Notes: generated by a model not told the origin, from the sequence alone. Positions 19,953 to 29,540 are shown, numbered from the stretch's first letter. The stretch is DNA of 45,072 nt from Leclercia adecarboxylata (GCA_002360945.1 DERO01000048.1:35949-81020), one strand, 5' to 3'. Numbers and translations are program-made.

Positions 19953-20263
19953 GCGCAAAAGTTATGAGGTCTCTCTTTCACCTGAGAATAAGTTATGTAA
20001 CAGTGTGATGGTATTGACCGAAGTTATCAGGACAGTTATTAGTGATATACAGGTTTGAATAATTCGGACTGCACAAACACTGATTTGCTGTTATTTCTCT
20101 GATTTCTCATTCGCTTACCTGCTAGCGCCATTGCTCTGTACCCTGGTTTCTCCTCGTGAGCTGAGCGGCGAGCCAAATAACAAACTGGTAACAATGATAA
20201 ATCAGTTGAATGCAAATCCGGTTATGGGCAGTCTTAAGCAATAAGGCGCTAAGGAGACCGTAA

Positions 20264-21550
20264 ATGGCTGATACTAAGGCAAAAATCACCCTAAATGGTG
20301 ATACTGCTATCGAACTGGATGTGCTAAAAGGCACGCTCGGTCAGGATGTTATTGATATCCGTAGTCTTGGTTCTAAAGGTATGTTTACCTTTGACCCTGG
20401 TTTTACTTCCACCGCATCTTGCGAGTCCAAAATCACCTATATCGACGGTGACGAAGGCATCCTGTTGCACCGCGGTTTCCCCATCGATCAGTTAGCCACC
20501 GAATCCAACTATCTGGAAGTGTGCTACATCCTGCTGAACGGCGAAAAGCCAACTCAGGAACAGTACGATGAGTTCAAAACCACCGTTACCCGCCACACCA
20601 TGATTCATGAGCAGATCACCCGTCTGTTCCATGCGTTCCGTCGTGATTCGCATCCGATGGCGGTCATGTGCGGGATCACCGGTGCGCTGGCTGCGTTCTA
20701 CCATGACTCCCTGGACGTGAATAACCAGCGTCATCGCGATATCGCCGCATTCCGTCTGCTGTCCAAAATGCCTACCATGGCCGCGATGTGTTACAAATAC
20801 TCCATCGGACAGCCGTTTGTTTACCCACGTAACGACCTCTCCTACGCCGGTAACTTCCTGCGTATGATGTTCGCTACGCCTTGCGAAGAGTACGAAGTGA
20901 ACCCGGTTCTGGAACGCGCCATGGATCGTATTCTGATCCTGCACGCTGACCACGAGCAGAACGCCTCTACCTCTACCGTGCGTACCGCAGGCTCCTCCGG
21001 CGCTAACCCGTTCGCCTGTATCGCTGCAGGTATCGCCTCCCTGTGGGGACCGGCACACGGCGGCGCGAACGAAGCTGCACTGAAGATGCTGGAAGAGATC
21101 AGCTCCGTTGAGCACATTCCTGAGTTCGTGCGCCGTGCGAAAGACAAGAATGACTCCTTCCGTCTGATGGGCTTCGGTCACCGCGTTTACAAAAACTACG
21201 ATCCGCGCGCAACCGTTATGCGTGAAACCTGCCATGAAGTGCTGAAAGAGCTGGGCACCAAAGATGACCTGCTGCAGGTGGCGATGGAGCTGGAACACAT
21301 CGCGCTGAACGACCCGTACTTCATCGAGAAGAAACTCTACCCGAACGTCGACTTCTACTCCGGTATCATCCTGAAAGCGATGGGCATTCCGTCTTCCATG
21401 TTTACCGTTATCTTTGCGATGGCACGTACCGTGGGCTGGATTGCGCACTGGAACGAAATGCACACCGACGGGATGAAAATTGCGCGTCCACGTCAGCTGT
21501 ACACCGGCTACGAGCAGCGTAATTTCGAAACTGACGTTACCAAACGCTAA
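20264..21550 (+). CDS. gltA: Citrate synthase (type II)
   Basis: Condenses oxaloacetate with acetyl-CoA as the entry step of the TCA cycle. At 428 residues it is the large hexameric, NADH-inhibited Gram-negative form (E. coli 427). An N-terminal regulatory domain (about 1-60) precedes the catalytic part. Motifs include [27 protein letters not shown] with the catalytic His, [12 protein letters not shown], and the catalytic Asp in [10 protein letters not shown]. The C-terminal tail ([11 protein letters not shown]) differs from E. coli and has one extra residue. It is transcribed away from sdhCDAB. Confidence 0.98.
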   Translation: MADTKAKITLNGDTAIELDVLKGTLGQDVIDIRSLGSKGMFTFDPGFTSTASCESKITYIDGDEGILLHRGFPIDQLATESNYLEVCYILLNGEKPTQEQYDEFKTTVTRHTMIHEQITRLFHAFRRDSHPMAVMCGITGALAAFYHDSLDVNNQRHRDIAAFRLLSKMPTMAAMCYKYSIGQPFVYPRNDLSYAGNFLRMMFATPCEEYEVNPVLERAMDRILILHADHEQNASTSTVRTAGSSGANPFACIAAGIASLWGPAHGGANEAALKMLEEISSVEHIPEFVRRAKDKNDSFRLMGFGHRVYKNYDPRATVMRETCHEVLKELGTKDDLLQVAMELEHIALNDPYFIEKKLYPNVDFYSGIILKAMGIPSSMFTVIFAMARTVGWIAHWNEMHTDGMKIARPRQLYTGYEQRNFETDVTKR

Positions 21551-21557
21551 AAGCAAT

Positions 21558-21587
21558 GCCCGGCGGCGCTACGCTTGCCGGGCCTAC
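21558..21587. repeat. REP element downstream of gltA
   Basis: GCCCGGCGGCGCTACGCTTG followed by CCGGGCCTAC is a typical enterobacterial REP palindrome, 7 bp after the gltA stop and before the terminator. It probably shields gltA mRNA from 3' decay. Confidence 0.85.
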
Positions 21588-21597
21588 ACATACGACG

Positions 21598-21635
21598 AAA
21601 ACCGGGTAAGCGTCAGCTCTACCCGGTTTTTTTTA
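21598..21635 (+). terminator. Intrinsic terminator of gltA
   Basis: The stem ACCGGGTA (21601-21608) / TACCCGGT (21620-21627) is followed by eight T residues on the plus strand. The T-tract overlaps the stop codon of the convergent nei gene (21633-21635), so the terminator lies right at the nei 3' end. Confidence 0.92.
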
Positions 21636-22424
21636 TGTCTGGCATCCTGGACACCAGTAAAACGGTCTCGATGACAGCGTCGTTTTCTCAATCACCCCGC
21701 CGCACCGCTCGCACTTTTTCCCCGCCCGATGAAACACCTTAAACCGGAACAAGGCCCCGTGATGCTTCTTGTCATTCACCACCCCGCGGGTGTTGTATGA
21801 CAAGCGCGGGATATCCAGCAGGGCGTGGGACAAGGCATCGAGCTGTTCTTCGGTGAGCTGTGACGCCTTGTGCTGCGCCGCCAGCCCCACCTCCCACAGG
21901 ATCTCGACCCGCAGATAGTTGCCTAAACCCGCCAGAAATGCCTGATCCAGCAGCAGCCCGGAAAACTGCCGGTTGCGGAATTTTGCTGACAACAACCGCG
22001 CTTTCACATCCTCTGCCGTCAGGCGTAAATCCAGCACATCCGGCCCCACCCGCTGCAGGAAGGGATGGATAGCGAGCTGCTCTGGCAGCAGCATCTCAAT
22101 ATCCGAGGCGCTGTAGAGCAGAATGGTTTTATCGGCGGTCTGTAGCTTAACGCGCAGCACCCGCGTGGTCTGCGGCTCCTGACCGGTCTCCACCACCCGC
22201 CAGACGCCGTACAACTGGTTATGGCTGTAGAGCGTCAGCTGGTTGGAGAAGTGGGTGAGCAGCGCTTTGCCGCGCGTCTCCAGATGCGTGACCTTCTCCC
22301 CGATAAGCCGGGACTCAAAGGCTTTTAACTGAGGGAAAGCAAACCACACGTCGGTAAGCGGTTTGCCTTTTATCGCCGCCTCCAGGCTATCCGCCGCGCG
22401 GCGGATCTCCGGTCCTTCTGGCAT
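21633..22424 (-). CDS. nei: Endonuclease VIII (DNA glycosylase/AP lyase)
   Basis: Bifunctional glycosylase of the Fpg/Nei family that removes oxidised pyrimidines; 263 residues. It must start at MPEGPEIRR because the family uses the N-terminal proline exposed by Met removal as nucleophile, with the adjacent Glu as catalytic acid. This selects the second of two tandem ATGs. Lys in [11 protein letters not shown] is the conserved beta-hairpin lysine. A helix-two-turn-helix region ([15 protein letters not shown]) and a C-terminal zinc finger with CERCG and CPGC cysteines are present. It is the last gene of the pxp-pcp cluster. Confidence 0.97.
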   Translation of the reverse strand: MPEGPEIRRAADSLEAAIKGKPLTDVWFAFPQLKAFESRLIGEKVTHLETRGKALLTHFSNQLTLYSHNQLYGVWRVVETGQEPQTTRVLRVKLQTADKTILLYSASDIEMLLPEQLAIHPFLQRVGPDVLDLRLTAEDVKARLLSAKFRNRQFSGLLLDQAFLAGLGNYLRVEILWEVGLAAQHKASQLTEEQLDALSHALLDIPRLSYNTRGVVNDKKHHGALFRFKVFHRAGKKCERCGGVIEKTTLSSRPFYWCPGCQT

Positions 22425-22437
22425 CATGACTCCTTAT

Positions 22438-23082
22438 TTAGTGCGTCGCGCCGCCCACCACTTTGATGTCGCGCGCCTGACGCAGCGCCACGGCAATGGC
22501 AATTTCCAGCGCCTGCTTCAGGGTTTGCGTTGCCATACTCGGCGCACCAGGATGCGCCGCCGCCTGCTCGGGAAGGTAAGGGATATGGATAAACCCGCCT
22601 TTCACCTCCGGTCGGTCGGCCAGCTTGTGCAGCACGCCATACATCACGTGGTTACAGACGAATGTGCCAGCCGTCTGCGAAACCGAAGCAGGAATACCGG
22701 CTTCGCGCAGCGCCTCTACCATGGCTTTGATCGGCAGCGTACTGAACCAGGCCGCCGGGCCGTCCGGCACGATGGCGACATCCACCGGCTGTTGCCCGCG
22801 GTTATCCGGGATGCGGGCGTCATCAACGTTGATCGCTACCCGCTCGACGGTGACATCCACGCGGCCCCCGGCCTGCCCTATCGCTAACACGACGGAGGGC
22901 TGAAGCGCGTCAATGGCCGCGTTCAGTACCTCTAGCGACTCGCCGAACACGCAGGGCAACTGCCGCGCCACCACGCGAGAGTCGTCAATAATCATCCCAT
23001 CCAGCAGCTTCACCACTTCCCATGACGGGTTAACAGATTCGCCGCCAAAGGGCTCAAAACCCGTGATTAATACGGTTTGCAT
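22438..23082 (-). CDS. pcp: Pyroglutamyl peptidase I (pyrrolidone-carboxylate peptidase)
   Basis: Cytoplasmic cysteine peptidase (214 residues) that cleaves N-terminal 5-oxoproline from peptides. The opening [16 protein letters not shown] is the family signature. The Cys-His-Glu triad is visible as Glu80 (VTVERVAIN), Cys143 ([10 protein letters not shown]) and His166 (GFIHIPYLP), numbering from MQTVLIT. The start is the second of two tandem ATGs, 5 nt from AAGGAG. It follows the DUF979 gene after 9 bp. Its product, free 5-oxoproline, is the substrate of PxpABC encoded upstream in the same run. Confidence 0.95.
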   Translation of the reverse strand: MQTVLITGFEPFGGESVNPSWEVVKLLDGMIIDDSRVVARQLPCVFGESLEVLNAAIDALQPSVVLAIGQAGGRVDVTVERVAINVDDARIPDNRGQQPVDVAIVPDGPAAWFSTLPIKAMVEALREAGIPASVSQTAGTFVCNHVMYGVLHKLADRPEVKGGFIHIPYLPEQAAAHPGAPSMATQTLKQALEIAIAVALRQARDIKVVGGATH

Positions 23083-23091
23083 CATTTCTCC

Positions 23092-24087
23092 TTACAGGAA
23101 CATCAGGAAGTAGAGCAGGAAAACGTTGGCGATCAGCAGCAGCACCCCGGTCGGGATCTGCGCCTTGATGACCGCATTTTTATCGGGTAGCTCCAGCAGC
23201 GCGGCGGGTACGATGTTGAAGTTGGCCGCCATCGGCGTCATCAGGGTACCGCAGTAGCCGGAGAACATGCCTATCGCCGCCATCACCGCCGGGTTGCCGC
23301 CGTGTTGCAGCACCAGGATCGGAATGCCGATCCCGGCGGTGACAATCGGGAAGGCGGCAAAGGCGTTGCCCATCACCATGGTCAACAGCGCCATGCCCAC
23401 AGCATAGACCACCACCGCGATAAACCGGCTGTCGACCGCCAGATACGTCTGGGTAAGATATGAAATCCCCTCCCCGACTCCGGCGGCAGTAAACAGCAGG
23501 CCCAGAGTGGCGAGGATCTGTGGCAAAATAAAGGCCCAGCCGATGGAGTCGAGCAGACGGCGCGCCTCCTGCAGGGGCTGATGCACTTTCTCATGGGTCA
23601 TTTTGACCGCCATCGCCAGACCCACCAGCGAGCCGACGGTCATCGAGAACAGCGTCACCAGCGTCGAGTGGTTACCTGGCCCGAACAGCGTCTCCTGCAG
23701 GCCCGGAATATGGTTAAACATCAGCACGCCCACGACCGTTACCACCGGAATGGCCAGCGCCGGTAAGAACAGGCGATTGCCCAGACGCTTCGCGCTGCTC
23801 TCGCGCTCTTCGGCAGTGCGCTGGTGATACCTGCCCAGCCGCACGCCGCCAAAACCGGCGATCAGCGCCAGCCCGACCACCGCCACCCCCACCGCGATAT
23901 GGACGGTGCGTTTGTCGCCCACCAGATCGTAAGTCCAGTTGCCGAGCAGGAATAGCAGGCCGTAAATGCCCCAGAACAGGCCGGTGGTGATGCGTCGTGG
24001 GTTGGCTTTATCGCGAAACGACATCAGCGCCACGATCAGCAGGATCAGGCCTGCCAGCCAGTAGAGATAACTTTGCTGGAAATTCAT
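23092..24087 (-). CDS. DUF979 family membrane protein, putative transporter subunit
   Basis: Polytopic membrane protein of 331 residues with about nine or ten hydrophobic segments, beginning SYLYWLAGLILLIVALMSFR. A conserved-looking polar loop reads GMFSGYCGTLMTPMAANFNIVPAALLELPDK. I assign DUF979 (PF06166) from overall recognition; no function is established. It overlaps the DUF969 gene by 4 bp and precedes pcp by 9 bp. Partnering with DUF969 and sitting between pcp and pxpA suggests that the pair imports 5-oxoproline or pyroglutamyl peptides; that role is inference. Confidence 0.85.
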   Translation of the reverse strand: MNFQQSYLYWLAGLILLIVALMSFRDKANPRRITTGLFWGIYGLLFLLGNWTYDLVGDKRTVHIAVGVAVVGLALIAGFGGVRLGRYHQRTAEERESSAKRLGNRLFLPALAIPVVTVVGVLMFNHIPGLQETLFGPGNHSTLVTLFSMTVGSLVGLAMAVKMTHEKVHQPLQEARRLLDSIGWAFILPQILATLGLLFTAAGVGEGISYLTQTYLAVDSRFIAVVVYAVGMALLTMVMGNAFAAFPIVTAGIGIPILVLQHGGNPAVMAAIGMFSGYCGTLMTPMAANFNIVPAALLELPDKNAVIKAQIPTGVLLLIANVFLLYFLMFL

Positions 24088-24794
24088 TTCACCTCTCCCT
24101 GCACTTTGGCCAGTTCACGCGCCAGATGCTTATCCAGGCGGTACAGGCGGGCTGCGTGGATCGCAAAGGCGCAGAGCGCGGTTGGGATCCCCCAGAGGGC
24201 GATATGCAGCGGTTCGGTCTGGATCCCGCCGGATTCAAGCATAAAGTTATGCATAAAGATGATGGCGCCAAAAGCGACAAAGATATCTTCGCCAAAGAAC
24301 AGCCCGACGTTATCGGTGGCTGCTGACATCGCCCGCAGGCGGTAGCGCACCGCCCCCGGCAGTTCGCCATATCGCTTCTCTGCTGCCCCTTCCGCCATCG
24401 GTGCCAGCAGCGGTCGCACCATCTGCGGATGGCCGCCGAGGCTGGTCAGTCCCATCGCTGCGGTCGCTTCCCGGACAAACAGATAGACGATCAACAAACG
24501 ACCGGCGGTGGCGCTGTGGATCTTCGCGATCCACGCCTGGGCCCGCTCTTTCAGGCCGTGGCGCTCCAGCAGGCCGATAACCGCCAGCGGGATCAGCAGG
24601 ATGTACGGCAGGTTACGGGTATTGAGGAACCCTTCACCCAGTTTTTCCAGAATGGTGGCGATCGGCATCTGCGCCGCGAGGCCGGTGACGATCCCGGCGA
24701 CAATGACCACCAGCACCGGGTTAAAGCGTAAAAGAAACCCGACCACAATCACCGCGATACCGATGAGTGGCCAGAGGGATAGCGTCTCTGCCAT
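24084..24794 (-). CDS. DUF969 family membrane protein, putative transporter subunit
   Basis: Membrane protein of 236 residues with about six hydrophobic helices, starting MAETLSLWPLIGIAVIVVGF. Conserved-looking features include the RNLPYILLIPLAVIGLLERHGL loop and TSLGGHPQMVRPLLAPMAEG. I chose the ATG at 24794 (AGGAA ribosome site); an upstream in-frame ATG adds 16 polar residues without support. The 3' end overlaps the DUF979 gene, which implies equimolar synthesis of the two. The DUF969 assignment is by recognition; the transport role is inferred from context only. Confidence 0.84.
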   Translation of the reverse strand: MAETLSLWPLIGIAVIVVGFLLRFNPVLVVIVAGIVTGLAAQMPIATILEKLGEGFLNTRNLPYILLIPLAVIGLLERHGLKERAQAWIAKIHSATAGRLLIVYLFVREATAAMGLTSLGGHPQMVRPLLAPMAEGAAEKRYGELPGAVRYRLRAMSAATDNVGLFFGEDIFVAFGAIIFMHNFMLESGGIQTEPLHIALWGIPTALCAFAIHAARLYRLDKHLARELAKVQGEVK

Positions 24795-24834
24795 GTTAAT
24801 GTTCCTTTGGTTGTGTTGTGTTTGCGGCCGTGCG

Positions 24835-25572
24835 TTACGCACTGATTTTTATATTATTTGCTTCAAATTCTCTGCGCAGGCGACGGGCAAAAGCCAGCGC
24901 GTGTTCTCCGTCTCCGTGGATACATACCGTCTGCGCATGCACAGTTGCCCATTCACCGGTAATACTCTTCACCCGGCCGTGCTGGATCATCTCCAGGGTT
25001 TGCGCCAGGGACCGATCTTCATCAGTGATCATAGCCCCGGCCTGAGTACGCGGCACCAGACTGCCGTCAGCCTGATATCCGCGATCGGCAAACACCTCTT
25101 CCCGGGTAATCAGGCCATAGCGGGTGCCCGCGCGAATCAGCTCGCTCCCCGCCAGCCCGACCAGAATCAAATCCGGATCGACGGTAGCAACCGCCCGGGC
25201 GATGGCATCGGCCAGGTCGCGATCTTTTGCCGCCTGGTTATAGAGCATGCCGTGCGGTTTCACGTGACGCAGCTGCCCCCCTTCGGCGCGAACGATCGCC
25301 GCCAGGGCACCAATCTGATACAGCATTTGCGCGTAGACCGTCTCTGGCGGCAGGGTCATGGCCGTGCGGCCAAAGTTTTCCCGATCCGGGAAGCTGGGGT
25401 GCGCCCCGATGGCGACCACGTTTTTCAGCGCCTCGCGCACGCAGGCCATCATGGTCTGGGCATCGCCAGCGTGAAAACCGCAGGCGATGTTGGCTGACGA
25501 CACCAGCTGTAACAGCGCGGCATCGCTGCCGCAGCCTTCGCCTAAATCGGCATTTAAATCAACCGCGATCAT
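24835..25572 (-). CDS. pxpA: 5-Oxoprolinase subunit A (LamB/YcsF family)
   Basis: Subunit of the prokaryotic ATP-dependent 5-oxoprolinase PxpABC, which opens 5-oxo-L-proline to L-glutamate. It is 245 residues and begins [17 protein letters not shown], the family signature. [23 protein letters not shown] and [15 protein letters not shown] are further conserved blocks. An open frame extends 59 codons upstream but is pxpC read in another frame. The true start overlaps the end of pxpC by 14 bp, fitting translational coupling of the subunits. Confidence 0.95.
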   Translation of the reverse strand: MIAVDLNADLGEGCGSDAALLQLVSSANIACGFHAGDAQTMMACVREALKNVVAIGAHPSFPDRENFGRTAMTLPPETVYAQMLYQIGALAAIVRAEGGQLRHVKPHGMLYNQAAKDRDLADAIARAVATVDPDLILVGLAGSELIRAGTRYGLITREEVFADRGYQADGSLVPRTQAGAMITDEDRSLAQTLEMIQHGRVKSITGEWATVHAQTVCIHGDGEHALAFARRLRREFEANNIKISA

Positions 25573-26491
25573 GCAACCTCCACGCCAGCTGTTCGATGTA
25601 TTGCTTCTGTATGCGTCGCGCGTCGAGCGCCTCTTCCAGCGTACAGGGGACAAAGTGGATTGGCTGTCCGAGCGGGGCCTGTGCCAGGTGGTACATATCG
25701 GCCTCGATGATGCAGGCGATCCGCGGATAGCCCCCGGTGGACTGCGCATCGTTCATCAGAACGATCGGCTGTCCGTTGTGCGGCACCTGAATTACGCCCG
25801 GCAGCAGGCCGTGCGAGAGCATTTCACGCTCGGTGGTGCGCACCAGCTTCTGCCCCTGCAGGCGATAGCCCATGCGGTTACTTTGCGGGCTCAGCTGCCA
25901 CGGCAGACGCCAGAGCGCATCCTGCGAGGCTTTATCAAACTCGTGATACTCCGGCCCCGGCAAGGCGCGCACGCGGTTATCCCACAGCAGCTGCTTTACG
26001 CCCTGCGCTTCGAGGAACTTGCGCCCGCCAGACCGCACGGCCAGCCGATCGCCATCTTTCAGCAGGCGCCCTTCATGACCACCGAGCCCCACCTTCAGGT
26101 CGGTGCTGAGAGAGTTCATCACCGAGGGCACGTCGATGCCGCCCGCAATGGCCAGATAGCTGCGCATACCGCGACGAGGGCGATTAAGGGTCAGCTGTTG
26201 CCCGGCTTTCACCGGCAGACGCCAGCCGGTCCAGACCGCCGCGCCGTCAAGCCGGGCGTCGCAGCCCGCGCCGGTCAGGGCGAACCAGCCGTCCTGTTCA
26301 AATTCGAACGTACACTGCCCGAGAGTGATCTCCAGGGCGGCATCGTCCGGGTCATTGCCCACCAGGATATTGCCAATCTGCAGGGCCGGTTTATCCAGCG
26401 CGCCACAGTAGCTGATCCCCGACTGGCGAAAACCGATGCGCCCGCCGTCCTGCACCGAGGTATAGAGTCCTGCGCGAAGTATTTTTAGCAT
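25559..26491 (-). CDS. pxpC: 5-Oxoprolinase subunit C (KipA-like)
   Basis: A 310-residue biotin-dependent carboxyltransferase-like (allophanate hydrolase subunit 2) domain protein, now known as PxpC. Typical segments are [57 protein letters not shown] and [11 protein letters not shown]. It works with PxpB and PxpA in ATP-driven 5-oxoproline hydrolysis. It overlaps pxpB by 7 bp and pxpA by 14 bp. Confidence 0.96.
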   Translation of the reverse strand: MLKILRAGLYTSVQDGGRIGFRQSGISYCGALDKPALQIGNILVGNDPDDAALEITLGQCTFEFEQDGWFALTGAGCDARLDGAAVWTGWRLPVKAGQQLTLNRPRRGMRSYLAIAGGIDVPSVMNSLSTDLKVGLGGHEGRLLKDGDRLAVRSGGRKFLEAQGVKQLLWDNRVRALPGPEYHEFDKASQDALWRLPWQLSPQSNRMGYRLQGQKLVRTTEREMLSHGLLPGVIQVPHNGQPIVLMNDAQSTGGYPRIACIIEADMYHLAQAPLGQPIHFVPCTLEEALDARRIQKQYIEQLAWRLHDRG

Positions 26492-27141
26492 ACCCCCTCC
26501 TTCTGCGGGATAAACCGCACGGTATCGCCGGGTCGCAGCAGCACCGGCTCGTCACGATGTGGATCGAACAGCGGCAACGGGGTGTGCCCGATCAGCTGCC
26601 AGCCGCCCGGGGTGGCTAACGGATAAATGCCGGTTTGCGCCCCGCCAATCCCCACCGAACCCGCCGGGACCTGCAGCCGGGGTTCATCCCGGCGCGGCGT
26701 TGCCAGCTGCTCAGGCAGCCCGCCCAGATACGGGAAGCCCGGCTGAAAACCGAGAAACCAGACCACGTAATCTATGGACGAGTGCAGCTCCACGACCTGT
26801 TTCTCGCTCAGCCCGGCGTGCCGGGCCACCTCGCCCAGATCCGGACCTGCGGCGGTGCCATACACCACCGGAATTTCGATATAGCGGGACTCAGGATCCA
26901 GCGCCTCGCTCTCCTCCCACCAGCGCTGCAGACGCTCAATAGCATCCAGCGCCAGCGAGTGGGGATTACGCAACACCACGGTGATGTTATTCATCCCTGG
27001 AATGGCTTCCACCACCTCGGGGATGTCACCCAGTCGCTGGGTTAAGCGCCAGATCCGTTTTTGCGTCGCCAGGGTGACCGGCGGCTCCAGTTCCAGCACC
27101 ACGGCGGTTTCACCTAACAGATAACAACGAGCTCTCTGCAC
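26485..27141 (-). CDS. pxpB: 5-Oxoprolinase subunit B (KipI-like)
   Basis: A 218-residue allophanate-hydrolase-subunit-1-like protein. The cyclophilin-like fold motifs are present: [18 protein letters not shown] and [23 protein letters not shown], followed by [11 protein letters not shown]. It is the first gene of the pxpB-pxpC-pxpA set and starts 14 bp after the end of ybgI. In Bacillus the homologue KipI inhibits a sporulation kinase, but the enterobacterial gene context points to 5-oxoprolinase. Confidence 0.96.
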   Translation of the reverse strand: MQRARCYLLGETAVVLELEPPVTLATQKRIWRLTQRLGDIPEVVEAIPGMNNITVVLRNPHSLALDAIERLQRWWEESEALDPESRYIEIPVVYGTAAGPDLGEVARHAGLSEKQVVELHSSIDYVVWFLGFQPGFPYLGGLPEQLATPRRDEPRLQVPAGSVGIGGAQTGIYPLATPGGWQLIGHTPLPLFDPHRDEPVLLRPGDTVRFIPQKEGVC

Positions 27142-27155
27142 TTATGCACCTCTCA

Positions 27156-27899
27156 TCAGGCTGGATTAGGGATATCCACAAAGGTGACATCCAGGTCAGT
27201 GGTTTCCGTCAGCCACTCGCTGAGGGCGCGAATGCCGCCGCGTTCCGTGGCATGGTGTCCTGCCGCATAAAAATGCAGGCCCTGCTCACGGGCAGAGTGA
27301 ATGGTCTGTTCCGACACTTCGCCGGTAATAAAGGCATCAACGCCAAATCGCGCCGCGCTGTCGATAAAGCTCTGCCCGCCGCCGGTACACCAGGCGACGC
27401 GCTGTACCCTGTCCGGCCCGGTATCGCCGCTCCACAGCGGGCGACGTCCCAGACGGGCTTCAATCCACGACGCCAGCTCGAGACCCGGAACCGGCATGGA
27501 AAGCTCGCCCCAGGGCACCAGCGGCTCGATTTCACCCATAATGTTAATGCCGAGCAGCGCCGCCAGCTGGGCGTTGTTCCCCAGCTCCGGATGGGCGTCC
27601 AGCGGCAGGTGCCAGCCGTAGAGGTTGATGTCGTTTTCCAGCAGCGTTTTCAGGCGGTTGCGCTTCATACCGCGGATCACCGGGGATTCGCCTTTCCAGA
27701 AATAGCCGTGGTGAACAATCACCGCATCGGCTTGCTGGCGTACCGCTTCATCGATCAGCGCCTGGCTTGCGGTCACGCCGGTGACAATCTTCTGCACCTG
27801 CTCACGGCCTTCCACCTGCAGGCCGTTCGGCGCATAGTCACTGAAGCTGCTGCTGTTCAGTTTGTCGTTGATCAGTTTTTCCAGTTCACTGTTTTTCAT
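27156..27899 (-). CDS. ybgI: GTP cyclohydrolase 1 type 2 family protein YbgI (NIF3 family)
   Basis: Metal-binding NIF3-family protein of 247 residues, nearly collinear with E. coli YbgI. Dimetal ligands are visible in ADAVIVHHGYFW, LPLDAHPELGNN and YAAGHHATERGG. The biochemical role is not settled; despite the family name the E. coli protein is not a proven GTP cyclohydrolase. The start MKNSELEKL is chosen over a 103-codon upstream extension that overlaps phrB in another frame and encodes low-quality sequence. It lies 10 bp after phrB; E. coli has dtpD between them. Confidence 0.94.
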   Translation of the reverse strand: MKNSELEKLINDKLNSSSFSDYAPNGLQVEGREQVQKIVTGVTASQALIDEAVRQQADAVIVHHGYFWKGESPVIRGMKRNRLKTLLENDINLYGWHLPLDAHPELGNNAQLAALLGINIMGEIEPLVPWGELSMPVPGLELASWIEARLGRRPLWSGDTGPDRVQRVAWCTGGGQSFIDSAARFGVDAFITGEVSEQTIHSAREQGLHFYAAGHHATERGGIRALSEWLTETTDLDVTFVDIPNPA

Positions 27900-27909
27900 T
27901 GTTACTCCC

Positions 27910-29322
27910 TTACCCTTTACGGGCGGCTTCATACGCTGCCAGCGTGGCGACGCGTGCCTGTTTATGATCGACAACCGGGCGCGGATAATCGAGGGTGATC
28001 CCCTGTTTGTCCGCCCAGGTCCAGGGGTCATGGAGGGCCTTGTCCGGCACGGTGGCCAGCTCCGGCAGCCAGCGGCGGATAAACACGCCGTCGGTATCGA
28101 ACTTCTGTCCCTGGGTTGTCGGGTTAAAAATACGAAAATAGGGTGCAGCATCGGTTCCGGTCGACGCCGCCCACTGCCAGCCGCCGTTGTTGGCGGCCAG
28201 GTCGCCATCGATCAGTTGCGACATAAAGTAACGTTCACCGGCTCGCCAATCGATAAGCAGGTCTTTCACCAGGAAGCTGGCGGTAATCATCCGCAGACGG
28301 TTGTGCATCCAGCCGGTTTCATTCAGCTGGCGCATGGCGGCATCGACGATCGGGTAGCCGGTCTGTCCATATTGCCAGGCCTGCAGCTGGGCATCGTCAG
28401 ACTGCCATTTCACGTTATCAGTCCAACGGATGAATGGTCGATATTTACATAAATCAGGGTGATACGTCATCAGATGACGATAAAACTCTCGCCAGATCAG
28501 CTCGTTGAGCCATACTGCGCCCGGCCCCCCCTCCAGCGCCTGGGGCTGCTCGGCCAGCAATCTGTGCAGGCACTGACGGGGTGACAGCACTCCCAACGTC
28601 AGACAGGCGGAGAGACGACTGGTGCCTTCGATGGCCGGAAAATCACGCTGCGTCTCGTAGTTTCCTGCATCGTGCTGACAGAACTGGCGCAGCCGGGCAA
28701 TCGCCTCTTTCTCGCTCGCCGGAAACAGGGCGGCATCGAACGCCTGCTGTGGATAGTCGAAATCCAGCGCCACCGGCGCGACCTTCTCGTCCTCGCGCGC
28801 GGCAGGCGCCGCCGCACAGTCGGGCAGACCTTCTTTCAGCCGTCGCAGCCAGGCGTTTTTAAACGGCGTAAACACTTTGTACATCTCGTGATTGCCGGTC
28901 ATCACGCTGCCGGGAGGGAGAATCACGCTGTCATCAAACCCCTGACAGGTCACATCTTCCAGCGTACGCTCCAACTGCCGGTCGCGCTGCTGCTCGTTCA
29001 GTTCGTACTGATAGTTATAAAAAAGATGGGTGACCTCATGTTCGGCACAGAGCTGGGCCACTTTTTCGGCCTGCTCCGCAAAATCAGCGACCTGGGCATA
29101 CAGCAGCGGAATGCCTTTATCAGCCAGCTGCTGCTGTAAGCCGTTGAGATGAGCGTGAAGAAAAGCGGCCTGACGCGGCGCCATCGCGTGCTGGTGCCAC
29201 TGTTGCGGCGTGGCGATGAAAAGCGCCAGCACGCGGGCATTTTTGTCGCGACAGGCGGCGGTAAGCGCCAGGTTGTCGTGGATGCGCAGATCGGCGCGAA
29301 ACCAGACCAGATGGGTGGCCAT
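27910..29322 (-). CDS. phrB: Deoxyribodipyrimidine photolyase (CPD photolyase)
   Basis: Light-dependent DNA repair enzyme splitting cyclobutane pyrimidine dimers, 470 residues (E. coli 472). The N-terminal Rossmann-like domain begins HLVWFRADLRIHDNLAL and binds the MTHF antenna. The C-terminal helical domain binds FAD, with GPGAVWLNELIWREFYRHLM, WQYGQTGYPIVDAAMRQLNETGWMHNR (dimer and flavin contacts) and WASTGTDAAPYFRIFNP. The E. coli neighbour ybgA is missing upstream. Confidence 0.97.
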   Translation of the reverse strand: MATHLVWFRADLRIHDNLALTAACRDKNARVLALFIATPQQWHQHAMAPRQAAFLHAHLNGLQQQLADKGIPLLYAQVADFAEQAEKVAQLCAEHEVTHLFYNYQYELNEQQRDRQLERTLEDVTCQGFDDSVILPPGSVMTGNHEMYKVFTPFKNAWLRRLKEGLPDCAAAPAAREDEKVAPVALDFDYPQQAFDAALFPASEKEAIARLRQFCQHDAGNYETQRDFPAIEGTSRLSACLTLGVLSPRQCLHRLLAEQPQALEGGPGAVWLNELIWREFYRHLMTYHPDLCKYRPFIRWTDNVKWQSDDAQLQAWQYGQTGYPIVDAAMRQLNETGWMHNRLRMITASFLVKDLLIDWRAGERYFMSQLIDGDLAANNGGWQWAASTGTDAAPYFRIFNPTTQGQKFDTDGVFIRRWLPELATVPDKALHDPWTWADKQGITLDYPRPVVDHKQARVATLAAYEAARKG

Positions 29323-29401
29323 AACACTCCAGTATTATCGTCTGTAACATCTCCAGGTCATCGAGGATACTTCGCTTTAACAAGTGTAGCCATAATGGAA
29401 T

Positions 29402-29426
29402 AAAAAAGGCCGCCCTGATGGCGGCC
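29402..29426 (-). terminator. Intrinsic terminator upstream of phrB
   Basis: The stem GGCCGCC (29408-29414) / GGCGGCC (29420-29426) with loop CTGAT is followed on the minus strand by six U residues. It lies 80 bp before the phrB start and 7 bp after the stop of a 35-codon minus-strand ORF, so something on the minus strand ends here. Confidence 0.88.
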
Positions 29427-29432
29427 TTAACG

Positions 29433-29540
29433 CTACTTGTCCTGCGTGAATGAGGTAAGGGCAACGAGTACAGCTGGATCGTCACTTCTTACCACGAAGA
29501 CGCTGGCGACAATGAACGCGATACACAGATAGCGTTTCAT
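29433..29540 (-). CDS. Possible 35-residue membrane peptide, unassigned
   Basis: ATG at 29540 opens a 35-codon frame starting MKRYLCIAFIVASVFVVRSD and ending SFTQDK, with a hydrophobic stretch at residues 4-17 that could be one membrane span or a signal. A possible ribosome site AGGGA lies 7 nt upstream. The stop is directly followed by a strong terminator on the same strand, as expected for the end of a short transcript. I do not recognise the family. It overlaps the 3' part of a 76-codon minus-strand frame (29482-29712) in another register, a layout reminiscent of leader/toxin pairs, but no Hok, Ldr or Ibs signature is present. It may be non-coding. Confidence 0.35.
   Translation of the reverse strand: MKRYLCIAFIVASVFVVRSDDPAVLVALTSFTQDK

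Larger units (their letters stand above)
19609..20263. other. Divergent gltA-sdhC control region
   Basis: This stretch of about 650 bp has no assigned gene. It contains the sdhC leader and promoter, a CRP site, the distal gltA promoter, and a long gltA leader. Two very short open frames occur in the gltA leader (19964 onward, 14 codons; 20194-20244, 16 codons). The gltA ribosome site is AAGGAGA (20251-20257), 6 bases before the ATG. Confidence 0.8.

Noticed and set aside
25573..25749. N-terminal extension of pxpA by 59 codons
   Set aside because: It is out-of-frame pxpC; PxpA proteins begin with the [17 protein letters not shown] signature.
27900..28208. N-terminal extension of ybgI by 103 codons
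   Set aside because: It overlaps phrB in another frame and encodes Arg/Pro/Ser-rich sequence; the ATG at 27899 fits the family length.
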